This document shows positions 52,392-55,563 of a stretch of 55,563 nt of DNA, one piece after another. Position numbers and translations under genes: made by a program. Numbering within the stretch: position 1 is the first letter of the stretch; each line of letters begins with the position of its first letter. The notes beneath the pieces are model-generated. The model was not told where the DNA came from and did not search any database. It saw nothing but the letters and a program-made list of their open reading frames with translations. The DNA is taken from positions 1 to 55,563 of the forward strand of contig CAMEJG010000008.1 of assembly GCA_945919465.1 (NCBI GenBank), read 5' to 3'. This DNA is from an uncultured Anaeroplasma sp. (lineage in GTDB: Bacteria; Bacillota_I; Bacilli_A; Acholeplasmatales; Anaeroplasmataceae).

Positions 52392-54176
52392 ATGCTACTA
52401 GAATCAATTAGAATAAAAGGATTTAGAAATTTTGAATCATCAATTATAAATTTTAACAAAGATACTTTGATTATTGGCCCTAATGACATTGGTAAGACAA
52501 ATCTAATATATGCTTTAAGAATATTACTTGATAGAAGTTTATCACAAGATGATTTAACTATGAAAGAATCTGATTTTAATATTAACAATATATCAAATGA
52601 ATTATCAATTGTTGTATGCTTTAATAGTTTTGACAAAAAAGATGATGAAAAAATTATATCCAAATATGGAAAATTTAGAAATAATGATGATGGGCGACTT
52701 TTTATCGGTTATAAAGCATATCGTTCCAATGAAGAACCTTATGAGTTTTATATTGGAGATAATTGGAATATAGTTGATAATCCTTTATGCAAAATCGATG
52801 GACGTGGTTATACGAGTTCGATTTTTTTAGCTTACTTGGATAGTTCTCGTTCGTTAGGTAATTACTTAAAAACTTCTAAAACTAGAATGATCAATAGATA
52901 TAAAAACAATAGAAATCCAGAAGTGATTAATAATGATAAAGAAATATTAGATAACGCTAAAATTAATTATAATACCGCAAACATGCAATTAGAACAGATT
53001 TCTTATGTGAAAGAATCTGCTGGTTTTATTTCTAGTAAAATTGATCATTTTGGAGAAGGCAGAAATAATGTTGTTCTATCTACTGTTGATTCGTTTGATG
53101 AATTTGAAAAAAAATTAGAATTAGTTTCTTTTGTTGATGGCAAGAAAATAGAAATTGGCGGCGATGGTAGAAGTAATGAAATTTATTTAATTATGTGGAT
53201 AGAGGAACAATTAAATTACGCAAGAGAAAAAAGGTGTGCGATTTTATTTGCAATTGAGGAGCCTGAAAATCATCTATATTTTCCTTTGCAAAGTTTAGTC
53301 TCTAAATATATTCAACAGAATTTACAAAATTATCAATTTATTGTTTCTTCACATTCTCCTGTTGTATTTAATGACTTCAATCCTTCATCAATAATTAGAC
53401 TAAAATATGGTTCTACTAATAAAACCGTGGTTGCAAATAATGGATGTTGTAAAGAAATAATTGAACCATTTTATACATTCGGATTCAGGCATAATATTAT
53501 GACAAATGAAATGTTTTTTGCAGACAGTGTATTGTTAGTAGAGGGAGTGTCAGAAAGATTGCTATATTCTGCCATTTCTAAGGCTGACAATAATATTTTA
53601 GAAAAAAGTAATACTCGAGTAATACAAGTTGATGGAGTAGGATTTAGCGTATATGTAAAGATTCTTAAATCGTTAGGAATTGCTTTTACAATTAGAACGG
53701 ATAATGACTTTATTCCTGTGAAATATGGTACAGGAAGAAAAAAGACTAAATATTACTTAGGTGGACTACTAAGACTTATATCTATATATGAAGATTTTTC
53801 TCTTGGCAATTATATTTTTGATAAAGATAAGTTTAAAAATTTAACTCAAAAGCGAATTCCTAAGGATTTGAAAAGTTTGTTCAAAGATTATGTTAAAGAA
53901 TTGGAAAATGTAAATCTATTTTTATCAAAGGTTGATTTAGAGTATGATACCTATAATTCCCCTTTAAAAGAAACTATTGATATGTTCTATAATGGGAAAG
54001 GAATTAATTCGAACGATATAATAGATGAAATGAGAAAGAGTAAAGGGAATAATATGTTTGAATTACTTCAGTTTATACCGGATGAAAAATTGAAATTAAT
54101 TGATAAGAATACAAAATTGGGTCGACCACTATTTAATGCTATAAGAATGGGTGAAAAACATGCTGACGTACAATGA
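52392..54176 (+). CDS. gajA: OLD-family ATPase-TOPRIM nuclease (Gabija GajA-like)
   Basis: A 594-residue protein with an ABC/SMC-like ATPase and a TOPRIM domain. Walker A G-P-N-D-I-G-K-T is at 29-36, Walker B with Glu289-Glu290 (F-A-I-E-E-P-E-N-H-L-Y) and the S-S-H-S-P switch. TOPRIM follows: V-E-G (Glu384) and R-T-D-N-D (Asp437, Asp439). Length and its UvrD-type partner match GajA of the Gabija anti-phage system, a nucleotide-regulated DNA nuclease. GGAGGAG sits before ATG 52392. The partner gene overlaps its end. Confidence 0.85.
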   Translation: MLLESIRIKGFRNFESSIINFNKDTLIIGPNDIGKTNLIYALRILLDRSLSQDDLTMKESDFNINNISNELSIVVCFNSFDKKDDEKIISKYGKFRNNDDGRLFIGYKAYRSNEEPYEFYIGDNWNIVDNPLCKIDGRGYTSSIFLAYLDSSRSLGNYLKTSKTRMINRYKNNRNPEVINNDKEILDNAKINYNTANMQLEQISYVKESAGFISSKIDHFGEGRNNVVLSTVDSFDEFEKKLELVSFVDGKKIEIGGDGRSNEIYLIMWIEEQLNYAREKRCAILFAIEEPENHLYFPLQSLVSKYIQQNLQNYQFIVSSHSPVVFNDFNPSSIIRLKYGSTNKTVVANNGCCKEIIEPFYTFGFRHNIMTNEMFFADSVLLVEGVSERLLYSAISKADNNILEKSNTRVIQVDGVGFSVYVKILKSLGIAFTIRTDNDFIPVKYGTGRKKTKYYLGGLLRLISIYEDFSLGNYIFDKDKFKNLTQKRIPKDLKSLFKDYVKELENVNLFLSKVDLEYDTYNSPLKETIDMFYNGKGINSNDIIDEMRKSKGNNMFELLQFIPDEKLKLIDKNTKLGRPLFNAIRMGEKHADVQ

Positions 54177-55518
54177 TTTATCACAAGAACAAAAAAATGT
54201 AGTTGAATCAGATGGTAATGTTGTGGTATTAGCTTGCCCAGGAAGCGGGAAATCAACTACAATTAGTTTTAAGATTTCAAAAGAACTATCAGCGGTTAAT
54301 GATTATCAAGGCGTTATTGCAATTTCATACACCAATAAAGCAAGTAAAGAATTAGAAGAAAAAGTACAGAAATTGTCATCAAATGTTAAAAATTCTTTTT
54401 TTGGTACAATTGACAAGTTTTGTTTAATGGAAATAATTGTTCCTGGAACCATTAAAAATAACATCGAATTAAAAGTGTTATTAGATGAGATGATTGAAAT
54501 TGATGGATTAACAAAAGAACAAATAAAAAATTTATCTTATGAGGAATTATTAGAATATCAAAAGCAGCAAATATGTGATGGAAAAGTTTTTTTGAGGTTA
54601 ATAGCTTTTTTTGCGGATTATATATTAAAAAACAATGACATTGTAATTCAATATATAATTTGCAAGTATAGAGCGATATTTATTGATGAATTTCAAGATT
54701 GTGACGAATATCAATATTCTATTTTTAATTATTTGGTTAAAAAAGGATTAAAGGGTGTTGCTGTAGGTGATCCCGCTCAATCTATATTTGAATATGCTCA
54801 TAAAAGTTCAAAATATTTAACATCTTTAGCTTCTAATACAGAATTTAATGTATTCACATTAAATAAAAATCGTAGATGCCATCAATCGATTATAGATTAC
54901 TCTACACGATTTATTTCGACTAAATATTCAACTACACCTCAAGTAGATTTAAGAGTTGGAAGAATTTTACTTCCAGGTAAGGAAATTGATATTGCCAAAT
55001 ACATAGATTCAAAAATAGATAGTATTAAAAACAAGTATTCTATAGATAATTTATCTGAAATTGCTATTTTAACTAGATGCAATCGTACCGGACAAATAAT
55101 TAAGAATAGTTTAAAAACATCATGTATTTTGTTTGATGAAACCGAACTTGAGAAACTTGCTAAATCATCAATAGATGCTCAAGCCTGTATTGAAATTATT
55201 AAGTATTGCTATGATAGTGATTCTGCGCAAATTGCGGAAGATATTGTTGAAACATTTTGTTCACGCAATTTATCTAAAAAGAAAAAAGAACAGTTAATAA
55301 ATGAGATACAAAGTCTTAAAGATAATGTTTCTTACGAATTTTTTATTAATGTTGTAAGTTCTATTTTAGGTAGACCGGTTTTAATGAAAGTGGCTGACGA
55401 ATTGAATAATTCATTAAATGACGAAGATATTTTAAGTAATATCTTAACTATTAATGACAATAAGGTTTCTATAATGTCTATCCATAAGTCTAAAGGTCTT
55501 GAATTTGATTTTGTATAG
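54160..55518 (+). CDS. gajB: UvrD-like helicase (Gabija GajB-like), probably truncated
   Basis: A 452-residue superfamily 1 helicase part: Walker A G-S-G-K-S-T at 28-33, T-N-K-A-S-K-E-L motif Ia, D-E-F-Q-D at 176-180, G-D-P-A-Q-S-I, and S-I-H-K-S-K-G-L-E-F-D at the end. A TAG at 55516-55518 stops it directly after that motif. GajB of the known system is about 490 residues and needs a final arginine-finger motif, missing here. No other frame of the last 45 bases continues it. Overlaps gajA by 17 bases. The pair is likely inactive or relies on a distant piece. Confidence 0.8.
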   Translation: MLTYNDLSQEQKNVVESDGNVVVLACPGSGKSTTISFKISKELSAVNDYQGVIAISYTNKASKELEEKVQKLSSNVKNSFFGTIDKFCLMEIIVPGTIKNNIELKVLLDEMIEIDGLTKEQIKNLSYEELLEYQKQQICDGKVFLRLIAFFADYILKNNDIVIQYIICKYRAIFIDEFQDCDEYQYSIFNYLVKKGLKGVAVGDPAQSIFEYAHKSSKYLTSLASNTEFNVFTLNKNRRCHQSIIDYSTRFISTKYSTTPQVDLRVGRILLPGKEIDIAKYIDSKIDSIKNKYSIDNLSEIAILTRCNRTGQIIKNSLKTSCILFDETELEKLAKSSIDAQACIEIIKYCYDSDSAQIAEDIVETFCSRNLSKKKKEQLINEIQSLKDNVSYEFFINVVSSILGRPVLMKVADELNNSLNDEDILSNILTINDNKVSIMSIHKSKGLEFDFV

Positions 55519-55563
55519 AACAGCACTTTATTTCAGGGCATAATTATCAAATTATTTAAGGAT

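Noticed and set aside
55519-55563. Frameshifted continuation of gajB
   Set aside because: All three frames close within a few codons and none shows the expected final helicase motif.

Overview
The window is very AT-rich DNA from a Bacillota (Firmicutes)-type bacterium. Evidence is the rplM-rpsI ribosomal pair, AGGAGG-type ribosome binding sites, TTGACA-N17-TATAAT promoters, a SpoIIE/STAS partner-switching module and a MobV mobilisation module. TGA is a true stop (for example at 6388 and 43042), so this is not a mollicute using code 4. The species cannot be named from the sequence; an uncultured gut Bacilli or Clostridia lineage is a reasonable guess.

Layout. (1) 1-8150 is a worn defence/toxin island. 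A PLD-helicase-DUF3427 gene sits in an operon with a Nudix hydrolase and a SWIM zinc-finger protein, followed by an Xre / ImmA-IrrE protease / PIN-like three-gene module. Between and around them lie broken genes (AAA ATPase, CPCC protein, a small acidic protein, a possible Fic stub) and two fragments of a second copy of the helicase. (2) 8167-14783 holds a P-loop kinase-like gene, a large helical protein, RtcB RNA ligase divergent from a WYL regulator, and a GH31 glucosidase. (3) 14920-19001 is a four-gene partner-switching operon: RsbW-like kinase, membrane SpoIIE phosphatase, STAS-aminoglycoside-phosphotransferase-like fusion, and HD(alarmone hydrolase-like)-STAS fusion. (4) 19125-37432 is mostly chromosomal: metalloprotease-like membrane protein, HD hydrolase, TerB-like protein, TetR regulator, HAD phosphatase, GDPD, TauE exporter, a 1679-residue repeat protein next to an MscS channel, a SWIM-SNF2 helicase, a nucleotidyltransferase, and rplM-rpsI.

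(5) 37416-51582 is a 14.2 kb integrative mobilizable element inserted in the 3' end of rpsI. A 28 bp direct repeat forms both ends, with paired GTTGCCTAA arm-type repeats inside each end. It carries integrase, excisionase, a replication-associated-type protein, a regulator, an oriT-like hairpin and a MobV relaxase. Two cargo cassettes follow. One is a restriction-modification system with two methyltransferases and two tandem MvaI/BcnI-family nucleases. The other pairs a double-dsRBD RNase III with a 399-residue helical protein (weakly DUF5677-like) and is preceded by a long structured leader. Diverged repeats flank the cassettes. (6) 51583-55563 is a second, decayed element stacked at the same site: the last 50 codons of an integrase, an excisionase, and a Gabija-type GajA/GajB pair with GajB cut short.

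The best candidates for something undescribed are the RNase III two-gene cargo with its hairpin leader, the tandem MvaI/BcnI pair with two methyltransferases, and the partner-switching operon with enzyme-fused STAS domains.
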